Positions 44,533 through 55,198 of a stretch of DNA of 64,000 nucleotides are shown here, in pieces. Under the pieces are notes generated by a model. That model did no database searches, was not told the DNA's origin, and worked only from the letters and a program-made list of their open reading frames with translations. Positions within the stretch are counted from its first letter, which is position 1, and every line of letters begins with the position of its first letter. The stretch covers positions 69,343,072 to 69,407,071 of the forward strand of contig NC_068939.1 in the NCBI RefSeq assembly GCF_016801865.2. The letters run 5' to 3'. Position numbers and translations under genes: made by a program. The DNA comes from Culex pipiens pallens. Lineage: Eukaryota; Arthropoda; Insecta; Diptera; Culicidae.

Positions 44533-45448
44533 AATACTAATTTAATAAAAATTTTGAAATCAGAAATTTCAAAATTTTTATTGTTCAAGGTGAAGAATCA
44601 TTAAAAAGTTGCCATCTGAATATGTTCAAAGTAATCTTCATAAAAAAATGCAGTTTTAATTGCCGATTCCCAAGACTGCTCTAATATTAAAAAAAAATCC
44701 ATTGAATCCAAATATTCTGTTCCAACTCTAATTATCATTCCTATTCATCTGGGTCTCTACACAATCATACTCGCAGTCAAATCTTAACCTTAACTAAACC
44801 GAATGACGTCAGAGATATCTGACAAATTTCCATGTACCAAATATCCAACAAACCTCAGAAAGATCTGAGAAAACTTATTAAAAACCAATTACTTCAATAA
44901 CTATTGAAAAATATGTTTTGCTAAGCCTAACGCAAACGTACCGAAACGCGTTCAGAAATATTTCACACCGAATCATCCCTCAGAATATTTTGGAAACAAA
45001 TATCGCATCAGACGTTTCATTTCTAACGTCACCTAACTTCGACCCTGCGAGTTCGATCTCGGCCGTGAACTGTCATTTCTGTCAAACAAAACAAATGAAT
45101 CAAAATCTCACTGAAGGTAAGAAAATGTGGTTTTCTAACAAAGTTGGTCTATTTTCGCTAATTATGAAGTTTAAATGTAACGATGGAGCGATGAGATGAA
45201 CTTTTATACGAAAATGTTGAGAAATATGATTGAATGGATGCACGGAAACGCCAAGTGAATCGAATATCGCGATTAAAATCTAAACAATGGAATCAAAACA
45301 ACTTCTCTAACTAAATTGATGTGAGGAAACAGGTTAATGACATCTCGAACATCGTTTTGGTGTACTCAATGAGTGTTTGTGGTGCTTAATCAGCAGTGGT
45401 TGTTGCGCAGCTCTCGCTGCACCTGACATAGCTAATGGATATCGTTGT
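44533..45448 (-). other. 3' untranslated region of gypsy copy 1
   Basis: About 0.9 kb between pol and the 3' LTR. Open frames on either strand are below 100 codons and show no envelope features (no signal peptide or transmembrane segment). Repeated unchanged at 54283-55198. Confidence 0.7.
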
Positions 45449-48400
45449 TTATGCTCGCTTAAGGAACGAACCGTGGTAGCTTCCAGGTATCCTTTTACCC
45501 TCGAAATCTTCCAGAACATAACAGTTCGTTCCCAAAACTTGTCGAACTCGAACCTTCGTGTACTTTGCTCCAAACTTTCCAACAAAATCTCGTGATTTAT
45601 CAGACAGCAGGACGTTCTTCTTGTAGACGACATCGCCCTCCTGGAACTGATGTTTCCGATTAACTCGGAGGTTGTACGGCGCGGAATACTTCCGGTAGGC
45701 TTTCAGCAAGTTCTCCCTGACCAGCTTGTGCAGACTCTTCATTTCTTCGTTGAGCTTGACCGGGTCCTGCGCCAAATTATCGTCCACTTCCCTTAGATGT
45801 TCGTACTCAGCCCCGGAACTCACCATGTTGCGGCCAAAGTTGACGAAATACGGCGTGAATCCCGTGCTATCATGAACGTGCGTGCGAATCGCCCTGGCGA
45901 TTAGATGTACCGAATCGTCCCAATCACGATGATCCGCTTTTTGGTTTAGGGCACACCGAATCGCGGTTACAATAACTCGATTTACCCGTTCCGTCGGGTT
46001 TGGACCAGGGTGGTAGACAGCTAACGGCCAATGGGTAACCTCGTACCGCTTGAGCAGCTTGAGGAAAAGATCGGACTTGAAGACTTGCGCGTTGTCGGTA
46101 ATACACACTTCTGGAACGCCAAACAAATTGAAAACAAAGTTCTCAACAAACTGGCACACCGCAGGAGCAGTCGCTGAACGCAGACATTGAACCATCACGA
46201 ACTTCGAGAAAAAGTCACACACCACCAGGATCCACAGGTTCCCTTTCTTTGACCTGGGGTAGGGCCCAAGGAAATCCATGGAAATCATTTCCCACGGACG
46301 ACTGCACTGCTTGGGTTTTCCGTGGACCGGCGTAGTATTAGTACTCGGTACTTTGGACTCCTTGCACACCAAACAGCTGCAACAAAAGCGCTTAATTTCC
46401 GTGGCCATTCGTGGCCAGTAAAAGCGTTCGCGGACTTTGGCCAGCGTTTTCAGAGGTCCTAAATGGGCCGCTTCGTGAATTTCTTTCACGATAGACCTTC
46501 TTTCAGCCAACGGAACGACGAACTTCCAGCGAAAACCAAGATCTTCCAGACCCGTGCTATTCGAGATGAATTTGTAGAGTTTTCCACCTGAGATTTTAAA
46601 ATCGGGAAATCGCTCAGGAAACTTTTCCACCTGGTTCATGAGTTGAGTGATGTACGGGTCGGGGAGGTCCACCTTGACCTGATTGATGGACCGGGACAGG
46701 GCGTCGGCGGGAATGTTTTCGCTGCCTTTTTTGTATTGCAGGTCAAGCTCGTACTTTGAGAGCTTGAGAGCCCAGCGAGCGATTCTCGGCGATTTGGATT
46801 CGATGGACATCGATTTGAGGAACGTGAGACTCATGGCGTCGGTCTGCACTACAAAACGGGAACCTTCGATGAAATGCTTAAAATTCTCGATACTCAGCAG
46901 GACAGCCAGGCACTCTCGCTCAGTGGCACTGTACCGGCGCTGAGTGCTGGACAGTTTCTTAGAAAAATAAGCAATACACTTCCGCTCTCCTTGGTGCATC
47001 TGCACAAGGACCGCACCAATCGCCAGGTCCGAACTATCGGTCTCGACGATAAACGGCAAATTAAAGTCTGGATTAGCCAGTATCGGGGCGGTCACCAGCG
47101 CAGTCTTCAGTTTGGACAGGGCCACTTCCGCTTCTTCGGTCCAGCTAAACTTATTTCGATTCTTCTTGAGGAGGTTGCTGATGGGGGTCGTAATTTCAGA
47201 ATAATTTTGGATAAATTTCTGGTAAAACCCGGCGAGTCCGAGAAGGCGTCGGATGTCCTTCACTGTTTTAGGCGTAGGATAGTCTAAAACGGGCTGGATT
47301 TTGCTAACGTCCATGGACAGTCCGTCCTCACTCAGCACGTAACCCAAGTATCGAATACTCGTCTGACAAAATTTACTTTTTGACAGGTTGATGGTGAGAC
47401 CCGCCTTCTGAAGACGATCAGCGACAATCCGGATCCGGTCCAGGTGGTCCTCGAAGGTGTTCGACAGGATAATGATGTCATCGAGGTACACATACACCCA
47501 GGGTGCCAGGTCGTGTCCTATGACTTTCGTCATCAGTCTCGCCATGGTCGCCGGAGCATTGGTCAACCCGAACGGCATGACAACAAATCGGAACAGACCT
47601 TTGTTCGTGCGGAACGCCGTTTTGTCTTTCGCAGCCTCGTCGAGTGGAACCTGGTAGTACGACTCCGACAGATCAATGACGGAAAAATACTTCGACTTCT
47701 GGATGCGCTGAAGAATTCCCATCATATTAGGAAAGGGAAAATCGTCCTTTTTGGTGCATTGATTTAACCGCCTAGAGTCAAGACAGATTCTCCACTTTCC
47801 ACTGGCCTTCTTAATCGGCAACAACGGATTTAAAAAGTCGACCGCCGTAGGGCACTCTTCTATGACCCCGAGGCGCTTCATTCGCTCGATTTCCGCGTCG
47901 ATAACTTCCTCTACGGATGGAGACCAACGATACGGAGGAACCTTCTTCGGCTTTGCGCCCGGGAGAAGGTCGATCGAATGGGACATGATCGGAGTTCGAC
48001 CTAGATTCCCGTCTCGCGTGGCCGGAAGTTGTTGTACTACTTCAAAAAGTGCTTCTCGCTGGCTATCCGACAAGACATGTTCCGTGACCAGGTCACTAGG
48101 CTCGCAGATGTGTTTTTCTGGTACTTCGATGGTTGGCATCTCCAAGCTGTCATCGGTTGAACTCTCGAGGTCTTTCGCAGATTCCGCTGGGCTGATTGGA
48201 TGGATTTCAAAGCATATATTGTCATTTGTGTCACCAAAATAGTCCTCAACTCGCTGAAATTCGATCATATTGACCGTTTCTTCACCAACCGGGGAAAAAC
48301 GGGGACCCACCAGACGGAATCCAAACTTGTTCAGGAAATCTACGCCTAGAATTAGGTCCTTCTTCATCTCAGGCACGACGATCGTGGGAAGGACGTGGGT

Positions 48401-48712
48401 GGTAGACTCGTAGGACAGGGGAAGATTCACGTAACCGAGACATCGATACGGCGTACCATCAGCTGTCGTAATCTGGAGGCGAAGAGGTTGAATCTGTAAG
48501 CCCAACTTATTCAGCAAACCCAGCGAGCTGATCACCGACAAACTGGCACCGGTGTCGGCTAGCGCTTCAATCTCCTCAGATAGAACTCGAACTTTGAGGT
48601 GTGGGCAACGGTGAGGGGTCGTGTTAATTCGATGCGCAGTGTTGAAGACAGAAAACGGACGGTTGGGAATCTCCGGAGTATCAGATGGGGTAGATCGATT
48701 CCCTGGATCCAT
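45449..48712 (-). CDS. pol: Ty3/gypsy Pol (protease, reverse transcriptase, RNase H, integrase), copy 1
   Basis: A 1087-residue frame counted from the ATG at 48712; in the element it is expected as a Gag-Pol fusion through the upstream slippery site. Protease: DTGAS at 53-57. Reverse transcriptase: VIDLSESYYQ (345-354), FRFVVMPFGLTNAP (374-387) and YLDD (409-412). RNase H: ETDSSDLAIGAVL (557-569), ATEREC (596-601), QTDA (623-626) and ADALSR (669-674). Integrase: HHCC zinc site (His 746/750, Cys 780/783), then the DDE core with Asp 813 (SMDFLGPYP), Asp 873 (ITDN) and Glu 908 (NPTERVNR). The last pair is spaced 35. A short C-terminal tail (GDVVYKKN, HGSFLKR) resembles a GPY/F-like module without a clear chromodomain. 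The domain order PR-RT-RH-INT is that of Ty3/gypsy. No defects. Confidence 0.96.
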   Translation of the reverse strand: MDPGNRSTPSDTPEIPNRPFSVFNTAHRINTTPHRCPHLKVRVLSEEIEALADTGASLSVISSLGLLNKLGLQIQPLRLQITTADGTPYRCLGYVNLPLSYESTTHVLPTIVVPEMKKDLILGVDFLNKFGFRLVGPRFSPVGEETVNMIEFQRVEDYFGDTNDNICFEIHPISPAESAKDLESSTDDSLEMPTIEVPEKHICEPSDLVTEHVLSDSQREALFEVVQQLPATRDGNLGRTPIMSHSIDLLPGAKPKKVPPYRWSPSVEEVIDAEIERMKRLGVIEECPTAVDFLNPLLPIKKASGKWRICLDSRRLNQCTKKDDFPFPNMMGILQRIQKSKYFSVIDLSESYYQVPLDEAAKDKTAFRTNKGLFRFVVMPFGLTNAPATMARLMTKVIGHDLAPWVYVYLDDIIILSNTFEDHLDRIRIVADRLQKAGLTINLSKSKFCQTSIRYLGYVLSEDGLSMDVSKIQPVLDYPTPKTVKDIRRLLGLAGFYQKFIQNYSEITTPISNLLKKNRNKFSWTEEAEVALSKLKTALVTAPILANPDFNLPFIVETDSSDLAIGAVLVQMHQGERKCIAYFSKKLSSTQRRYSATERECLAVLLSIENFKHFIEGSRFVVQTDAMSLTFLKSMSIESKSPRIARWALKLSKYELDLQYKKGSENIPADALSRSINQVKVDLPDPYITQLMNQVEKFPERFPDFKISGGKLYKFISNSTGLEDLGFRWKFVVPLAERRSIVKEIHEAAHLGPLKTLAKVRERFYWPRMATEIKRFCCSCLVCKESKVPSTNTTPVHGKPKQCSRPWEMISMDFLGPYPRSKKGNLWILVVCDFFSKFVMVQCLRSATAPAVCQFVENFVFNLFGVPEVCITDNAQVFKSDLFLKLLKRYEVTHWPLAVYHPGPNPTERVNRVIVTAIRCALNQKADHRDWDDSVHLIARAIRTHVHDSTGFTPYFVNFGRNMVSSGAEYEHLREVDDNLAQDPVKLNEEMKSLHKLVRENLLKAYRKYSAPYNLRVNRKHQFQEGDVVYKKNVLLSDKSRDFVGKFGAKYTKVRVRQVLGTNCYVLEDFEGKRIPGSYHGSFLKRA

Positions 48713-48717
48713 CCCAT

Positions 48718-50946
48718 TTACTCGTTTTTTTCCTCCTCATCCGACCGAGTTCGGAGTGGATGTCCATTTGGGCACTGGAACGCGGTCGTACCCGTGTGTC
48801 CACACACATGGCAAAAGTACACTTTTTTCTGGTCGCACTCCCTCCACATGTGTCCTGCCTGGCGACAGTTCCAGCACATCGGCTTCCTGTTCTCACCTGT
48901 GGAGTCCGCAAGCTTCTTGAAACGACCATGAACCGCGCACACATCGGCATTCAACAACTCCTCATCAATCTCTGCAGCTCGTTCGTCCATGTCCACTTGG
49001 TGAACGGAAGCTTTTTGTAGACCTCCGAGGCCGTCGAGCGCATCGAGCTTGTAACACAGCTGGGACAGGTGATCAAGCGACTGAATGGTGGCCAACACCA
49101 GACTACGCTTGTAACTCATCTTCATGTTTTTGGTGACCAGGTAGTACAACTCCGCATGAGACATTTTACGAGTGAGGCGTTGCGCTAATCTCTCAATCTC
49201 TTCGAGATATTCACCGAACGGTTCATTGGGACGTTGTTTACGTTTGTCCAACAGGTCACGAGTAATGAGATCCCGGTTTGGATTGTCGTAGCGCAACCGG
49301 AGGTATGTTTCCAAAGTCTCCCAACTGTCGAATCGGTCATGGTAGGTGGTATACCACACCGCCGCACCCTCGCGGAACAACAAATGGGCGTGCATTCGTA
49401 GATCTTGTTTACTGATGTGGTAGGACTCGCACATAATATTGATCTGGCGCAAAAAATCAACCACGGGAACAGAATTCGTACCGCCGGTGAATTTCGGCCA
49501 TTTTTCAATTATGTTGCACTGCTGGTGCGGTAGTCGTCGATATCTCTCACCTTGCAGCGTTTGGACATCCGGAAACCTTCGGTTCACATCCCAAGACGGT
49601 CCTGGGGCGGGATTAGACTCCTGACGGCGCCGTGACTCTCCATGAACTTGGCTTTCCTCTGGCAGTTCAAATAATCCTTCTCCACGTGACATGCTTCTCA
49701 TTTCAGGCTTCCCTGAAGTTTCTCGAGCGGATAACTGGAAAGGAGGAGAGGGTACACGCCTCGCTGGAGGTTGATCCTGCGAAATCCGTAACATCTCCGA
49801 ATCCCGACGCAAATCAACCTTGGCCACTTGTTCGGCCAAATCATCTACGGCTTCTGGAAGGACCGATGCGCCGTTGGCTTGCTGCCTCATCATATGTTCT
49901 AGACACGCGCGAATGTAATTTTGAACGTCGGAAGCATGAATGAACTCATTCATATCCCTTTCATCAGCAGGTTCATTCTGAATCGTCGGCGTTGGAGACG
50001 ATGTAGCTGCTGAACGGCCCATGTTCCCTGGTTGAGGCTGCTGCTGCGGCGGGAGTGGATGCGCACTCCCAGACGTCGGTTCAAACAAGGTTCGCGCAAA
50101 GCCACCGAGGGGTGGCGCCTTTCGCCTTGGATCCTCCAATATGGCAAGCGTCGAGTTGTCCACGCCAGCGGCGGCCGATTGCTCCCATCGCTGTGGATTC
50201 GACATCGGTCTTCCCAACTCGGACTGCCTTGTTGCCGCTGGGGAGAATCCGGACAGCCATTGGTTATAACTCGATTGACCTCTAGGGGCCGGTACTGGGG
50301 CAGCCAACAGATCACGAGATGCTTTCGGTTTGGTCCCAGTATACGGATTAAGCGAAGGCTGCAGCGTCCTTTGAGTCGTTGTGGACGACACGAACGACGC
50401 GCGCGGAAGACGATCGTCAAGAATTCCGCCAACTGCTCCTTCCTCGAAATCCGTCGTCAGATCCACTAACTCCTGGGCCAACTGTCCCGGAGTCGCGGTG
50501 GCCAAATTCGAATGCACCGTATGGATTCGCATCAGGGGAACCTGTCGGCAGACATGGGCTAAATCAATGTTGTAGTACCTTCTTGAGAGTCGCTCGATGC
50601 TGTCCAACAACGCCTTCCGCTGCTGCCGATGTTCTTCCGTTCCCGGCGAGTATCGTCGAAGTCGCTTGTGATAGTGAACCAGTCGAGAGTAGCAATCATC
50701 ATCAAGATTAGCATCCAGACAACGCTCCATTTCCTTCAGCTGTCTCGGGATCTTCACCAAGTCCTCCGCTAGCGAATACGTCGAAAAATGTACTTCTACC
50801 GGATCCTCGGGTTTTTGCAGCAAAGCACGCAAATTCTGCTGGCGCTCGCGTAATCCACCACGAACAGGTGTGGCACGAAGGCAAAATTCATACTCCATTT
50901 CATCCTCTTTGAGGCTGCATGGGTCACTTATGTAAACGTGATCCAT
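48718..50946 (-). CDS. gag: Ty3/gypsy Gag (capsid and nucleocapsid), copy 1
   Basis: The structural polyprotein that packages the element's RNA. I choose the ATG at 50946 (context aaaacaATGg); an open extension from a GTG at 50967 adds seven residues. The 742-residue protein has an acidic N-terminus and a helical, charged first third. A long Pro/Ser/Gln-rich linker spans about 190-470. A retrotransposon capsid domain (about 480-635) contains WPKFTGG, FREGAAVWY and LRLRYDNPN. A canonical CCHC knuckle follows (CWNCRQAGHMWREC, 691-704), then a second Cys-rich motif CHVCGHTGTTAFQC (712-725) that lacks the usual His spacing. It is long for a gypsy Gag because of the linker. It ends in TAA eight bases before the pol ATG. 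Confidence 0.93.
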   Translation of the reverse strand: MDHVYISDPCSLKEDEMEYEFCLRATPVRGGLRERQQNLRALLQKPEDPVEVHFSTYSLAEDLVKIPRQLKEMERCLDANLDDDCYSRLVHYHKRLRRYSPGTEEHRQQRKALLDSIERLSRRYYNIDLAHVCRQVPLMRIHTVHSNLATATPGQLAQELVDLTTDFEEGAVGGILDDRLPRASFVSSTTTQRTLQPSLNPYTGTKPKASRDLLAAPVPAPRGQSSYNQWLSGFSPAATRQSELGRPMSNPQRWEQSAAAGVDNSTLAILEDPRRKAPPLGGFARTLFEPTSGSAHPLPPQQQPQPGNMGRSAATSSPTPTIQNEPADERDMNEFIHASDVQNYIRACLEHMMRQQANGASVLPEAVDDLAEQVAKVDLRRDSEMLRISQDQPPARRVPSPPFQLSARETSGKPEMRSMSRGEGLFELPEESQVHGESRRRQESNPAPGPSWDVNRRFPDVQTLQGERYRRLPHQQCNIIEKWPKFTGGTNSVPVVDFLRQINIMCESYHISKQDLRMHAHLLFREGAAVWYTTYHDRFDSWETLETYLRLRYDNPNRDLITRDLLDKRKQRPNEPFGEYLEEIERLAQRLTRKMSHAELYYLVTKNMKMSYKRSLVLATIQSLDHLSQLCYKLDALDGLGGLQKASVHQVDMDERAAEIDEELLNADVCAVHGRFKKLADSTGENRKPMCWNCRQAGHMWRECDQKKVYFCHVCGHTGTTAFQCPNGHPLRTRSDEEEKNE
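48724..48730 (-). promoter_or_regulatory. -1 ribosomal frameshift heptamer A-AAA-AAC, copy 1
   Basis: On the minus strand gag ends GAA-AAA-AAC-GAG-TAA. The heptamer AAAAAAC is in the X-XXY-YYZ phase of a classical -1 slippery site. A -1 shift there enters the pol frame with no stop before the pol ATG. A downstream stimulatory structure was not computed. Same site at 58474-58480. Confidence 0.8.
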
Positions 50947-51264
50947 TGTTTTGATTCCAACTAACACTTTTGAAATAACTCCTCAACAATGATCGAAAAT
51001 ATATTAAAACAAAATCCAACGAAATCTCAAATTAATAGTAATCAAACCGAAATAGGGTGACTGCGAATCAAATTTAGGTCTATTACGGTGGTGGAACAAA
51101 ATATTTGAATTGTATTTGGTATATTGCAAACGAAATGATGGAATATGATTGTCTTGAAATAAACTATGCTCAATAATAGTTCAGAAAACCCAACAAACTT
51201 CTAACTGAGTACCCAAACTAAACCCAACTTTGAGACATAGTAGAACTATTGCCACTATTGCTCG
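50947..51264 (-). other. 5' leader of gypsy copy 1
   Basis: About 320 bp between the primer binding site and gag. AT-rich, expected to carry packaging and translation signals, none of which I can identify. Repeated at 60697-61014. Confidence 0.65.
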
Positions 51265-51282
51265 GCCCCACGTTGGGCGCCA
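51265..51282 (-). promoter_or_regulatory. Putative tRNA primer binding site, copy 1
   Basis: On the minus strand tggcgcccaacgtggggc starts three bases after the LTR end …TTACA and begins TGG, as required to pair with a tRNA CCA end. The tRNA species is not assigned. Same at 61015-61032. Confidence 0.7.
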
Positions 51283-51913
51283 AAATGTAACGGATTGTTT
51301 TGTTCCTCGACTATCAACAGTTTTGACACCGAAGGTGTCGCGCCACTCCCGGGGATCGAGAGACTGCTGAAGCTGTTTTTAGAGACCCGGCAAAGACTCT
51401 AAGGGCGGGTTAATAGAGGCTCAAACACCAGAACACAGATACCTCCCGAGGGACCAATTAATTTGCACTAGATGTTAACGTAATAATACCAGAAATAATC
51501 AGAAACTAAACTCAAATTTGTGTGCGATAATTCATGTATTTGACCCGCTTAACCCACGTTGTCCACGCAAATCGGCCACCCAATTCAGTTACCAAACACG
51601 CTGGATGGTTTGACGGACCAGCATTTAGGCTTATATTGCGTTTTAGCTTAACAATATGGGTTGTGACGTCACGCCTAATCTTACCAACTAACAAGTTTGT
51701 TTGAGCTCAGGGTAAAAAAAAATAACTTTTCAGATCTGACCTTAATCCTTGGGCGAAGGGACCGGAACACTCCGACGGCAATCTCCAACGGCAATCTCCA
51801 ACGGCAATCTCGATCGCGATGCCCCGCGCCAGGTATGGCACAGGTAGGCACGCGCGTGTGCACGCGCTGCGCAAACCGGTTTCCGATTTTTACTACCAGA
51901 TGGCAGTACGCTT

Positions 51914-54177
51914 CCTCGAGCGTGCGACGTTTCCGCGCGCGACCCAGCTCCTGGTCTCCGCTGCGACAGCACCGGTTACTCCCGACGGGTAGTCCACCCG
52001 CAGTCCTCAGACGTTTGAGGAGTAGAATTTCACGTGAAAAGTTTCCTAATTTCCACTGAGCGACCGGAAGGGGGTTGCAAAGCCGGAAAATGAGCGTATC
52101 GGCTGGTCGCTCGCAGTCAGTGGTCGTCAAGCACTCGAAATCACCGCGTGTTCACACTTTTGGACGATGGCGAGCACGTGTTTCGATGGTTTTGTTGCCT
52201 CCAAACGACAATTGGACAACAATATTCGCAAGATGGCCGACCGGGCCTACAATTTGAGCGTCCTAGGTTGCGTTGCGGTGCTCAAATGGGCCAAATCTCC
52301 TCCACGAGGCCAATCCGCGTGCCTCACCGGCAATGCTCGTCCGCGAACGGGCCAATCGTGATGTTCAGCTGGCAATCGGTCGTGCCCCAACTCGCACCCA
52401 CGCTGGGAGGTGGGCAAATTCACCTGTCCAACGTTAATTCACACGTTTTAGTCGCAAAATCTTCACAATTGATGCCGCCAGGGCTTCTTACCTTCGGAAA
52501 GTCGCAAAGAACACACCCGCGAAGGTCAGAGGAGATGCCGGAGATTAACTAATGGGCCTAAAGAGCAAACATTCTAAGTTTTCTTAACATTTACACCAGG
52601 AATTCACAATCTTACGGTTTTGTAACAGGTTTTAAGCTTCGGTAGGCTTTTCTACCGGGTTTGCCCTAGTCAATCCTTGGCTAATGACACTTTAAACTAA
52701 CTTAGTGCCACAGAGGTCGGTCTAGCAACTTTACTGGTTGACGGTCTTCACGTGAAAAGATAGAAAAAGTCCCGCGAGGATCTAAAGGCCTCGACAAGAT
52801 CGCTCTCACACAGAAATGGAGCAAATTGGAGGCTAGTTCCATCTCATTCTGGCATCAGGGAAAATGGGGCCTTTGTGAGGAGTTTTTTCGGGCTCTTTTA
52901 TAAAGGTCGAGTCCCGCTCCCGTTTCCTTTTAAATCGTATTTCTTTATTTCTTTAGGCAAATTTGGTAGGTCACTCGACAGTTAAATGAGATCTCGTGGA
53001 ACGTATAGTAGAGATCTCACGCGAAGCTTTTCAGTAATCTCCCTACCTCGAGCGTGCGACGTTTCCGCGCGCGACCCAGCTCCTGGTCTCCGCTGCGACA
53101 GCACCGGTTACTCCCGACGGGTAGTCCACCCGCAGTCCTCAGACGTTTGAGGAGTAGAATTTCACGTGAAAAGTTTCCTAATTTCCACTGAGCGACCGGA
53201 AGGGGGTTGCAAAGCCGGAAAATGAGCGTATCGGCTGGTCGCTCGCAGTCAGTGGTCGTCAAGCACTCGAAATCACCGCGTGTTCACACTTTTGGACGAT
53301 GGCGAGCACGTGTTTCGATGGTTTTGTTGCCTCCAAACGACAATTGGACAACAATATTCGCAAGATGGCCGACCGGGCCTACAATTTGAGCGTCCTAGGT
53401 TGCGTTGCGGTGCTCAAATGGGCCAAATCTCCTCCACGAGGCCAATCCGCGTGCCTCACCGGCAATGCTCGTCCGCGAACGGGCCAATCGTGATGTTCAG
53501 CTGGCAATCGGTCGTGCCCCAACTCGCACCCACGCTGGGAGGTGGGCAAATTCACCTGTCCAACGTTAATTCACACGTTTTAGTCGCAAAATCTTCACAA
53601 TTGATGCCGCCAGGGCTTCTTACCTTCGGAAAGTCGCAAAGAACACACCCGCGAAGGTCAGAGGAGATGCCGGAGATTAACTAATGGGCCTAAAGAGCAA
53701 ACATTCTAAGTTTTCTTAACATTTACACCAGGAATTCACAATCTTACGGTTTTGTAACAGGTTTTAAGCTTCGGTAGGCTTTTCTACCGGGTTTGCCCTA
53801 GTCAATCCTTGGCTAATGACACTTTAAACTAACTTAGTGCCACAGAGGTCGGTCTAGCAACTTTACTGGTTGACGGTCTTCACGTGAAAAGATAGAAAAA
53901 GTCCCGCGAGGATCTAAAGGCCTCGACAAGATCGCTCTCACACAGAAATGGAGCAAATTGGAGGCTAGTTCCATCTCATTCTGGCATCAGGGAAAATGGG
54001 GCCTTTGTGAGGAGTTTTTTCGGGCTCTTTTATAAAGGTCGAGTCCCGCTCCCGTTTCCTTTTAAATCGTATTTCTTTATTTCTTTAGGCAAATTTGGTA
54101 GGTCACTCGACAGTTAAATGAGATCTCGTGGAACGTATAGTAGAGATCTCACGCGAAGCTTTTCAGTAATCTCCCTA
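51914..54177. repeat. 1132-bp tandem duplication inside the central LTR
   Basis: 51914-53045 is repeated as 53046-54177 without visible differences. The junction at 53046 joins 'ctacctc' to 'cgagcgtgcg'. Both parental breakpoints share CCTC, giving 4 bp of microhomology. The right LTR has this segment once (61664-62795), showing the single-copy state. Confidence 0.95.
52895..52902 (-). promoter_or_regulatory. Candidate LTR TATA box (first copy)
   Basis: TATAAAAG on the minus strand, in a GC-richer context (gacctttataaaagagcccg). It is duplicated at 54027-54034 by the tandem repeat, so the central LTR may have two core promoters. The right LTR has it at 62645-62652. Confidence 0.45.
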
Positions 54178-54274
54178 CCTCCCACCAAGAGATGGCGCTC
54201 TAATGAGGAAAACTTTTTCAAGAAAAGTAAAAGAGTTATTGTTAAAGAAGGTAGGGTCACAATTTGGCATTACA

Positions 54275-55198
54275 TTCTCGCCAATACTAATTTAATAAAA
54301 ATTTTGAAATCAGAAATTTCAAAATTTTTATTGTTCAAGGTGAAGAATCATTAAAAAGTTGCCATCTGAATATGTTCAAAGTAATCTTCATAAAAAAATG
54401 CAGTTTTAATTGCCGATTCCCAAGACTGCTCTAATATTAAAAAAAAATCCATTGAATCCAAATATTCTGTTCCAACTCTAATTATCATTCCTATTCATCT
54501 GGGTCTCTACACAATCATACTCGCAGTCAAATCTTAACCTTAACTAAACCGAATGACGTCAGAGATATCTGACAAATTTCCATGTACCAAATATCCAACA
54601 AACCTCAGAAAGATCTGAGAAAACTTATTAAAAACCAATTACTTCAATAACTATTGAAAAATATGTTTTGCTAAGCCTAACGCAAACGTACCGAAACGCG
54701 TTCAGAAATATTTCACACCGAATCATCCCTCAGAATATTTTGGAAACAAATATCGCATCAGACGTTTCATTTCTAACGTCACCTAACTTCGACCCTGCGA
54801 GTTCGATCTCGGCCGTGAACTGTCATTTCTGTCAAACAAAACAAATGAATCAAAATCTCACTGAAGGTAAGAAAATGTGGTTTTCTAACAAAGTTGGTCT
54901 ATTTTCGCTAATTATGAAGTTTAAATGTAACGATGGAGCGATGAGATGAACTTTTATACGAAAATGTTGAGAAATATGATTGAATGGATGCACGGAAACG
55001 CCAAGTGAATCGAATATCGCGATTAAAATCTAAACAATGGAATCAAAACAACTTCTCTAACTAAATTGATGTGAGGAAACAGGTTAATGACATCTCGAAC
55101 ATCGTTTTGGTGTACTCAATGAGTGTTTGTGGTGCTTAATCAGCAGTGGTTGTTGCGCAGCTCTCGCTGCACCTGACATAGCTAATGGATATCGTTGT
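54275..55198 (-). other. PPT and 3' untranslated region of gypsy copy 2
   Basis: Starts with the polypurine-like tract (54275-54282) next to the central LTR and is the same as 44525-45448. No coding region is supported. Confidence 0.7.

Larger units (their letters stand above)
51286..54274 (-). mobile_element. Central LTR, 2989 bp, with internal duplication
   Basis: Serves as the 5' LTR of copy 1 and the 3' LTR of copy 2. It ends TGTAACGG on the left and CATTACA on the right, giving TG…CA termini on the minus strand. Length is 1857 bp plus one extra 1132-bp tandem segment. Near 51,775 a 13-bp unit (acggcaatctcca) occurs three times. Open frames inside, up to 149 codons, overlap on both strands and have no domain. 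Confidence 0.93.

Noticed and set aside
44918..45199. Possible env or accessory gene between pol and the LTR
   Set aside because: The frames are under 100 codons, the largest is antisense to the element, and there is no signal peptide or membrane anchor.
46683..48242. Antisense frames of 86-137 codons opposite gypsy pol
   Set aside because: They are shadows of a strongly coding strand and lack independent features.
51681..52130. 149-codon minus-strand and 134-codon plus-strand frames inside the LTRs
   Set aside because: They overlap on both strands, show no domain, and lie in LTR regulatory sequence where GC-rich stretches keep frames open by chance.
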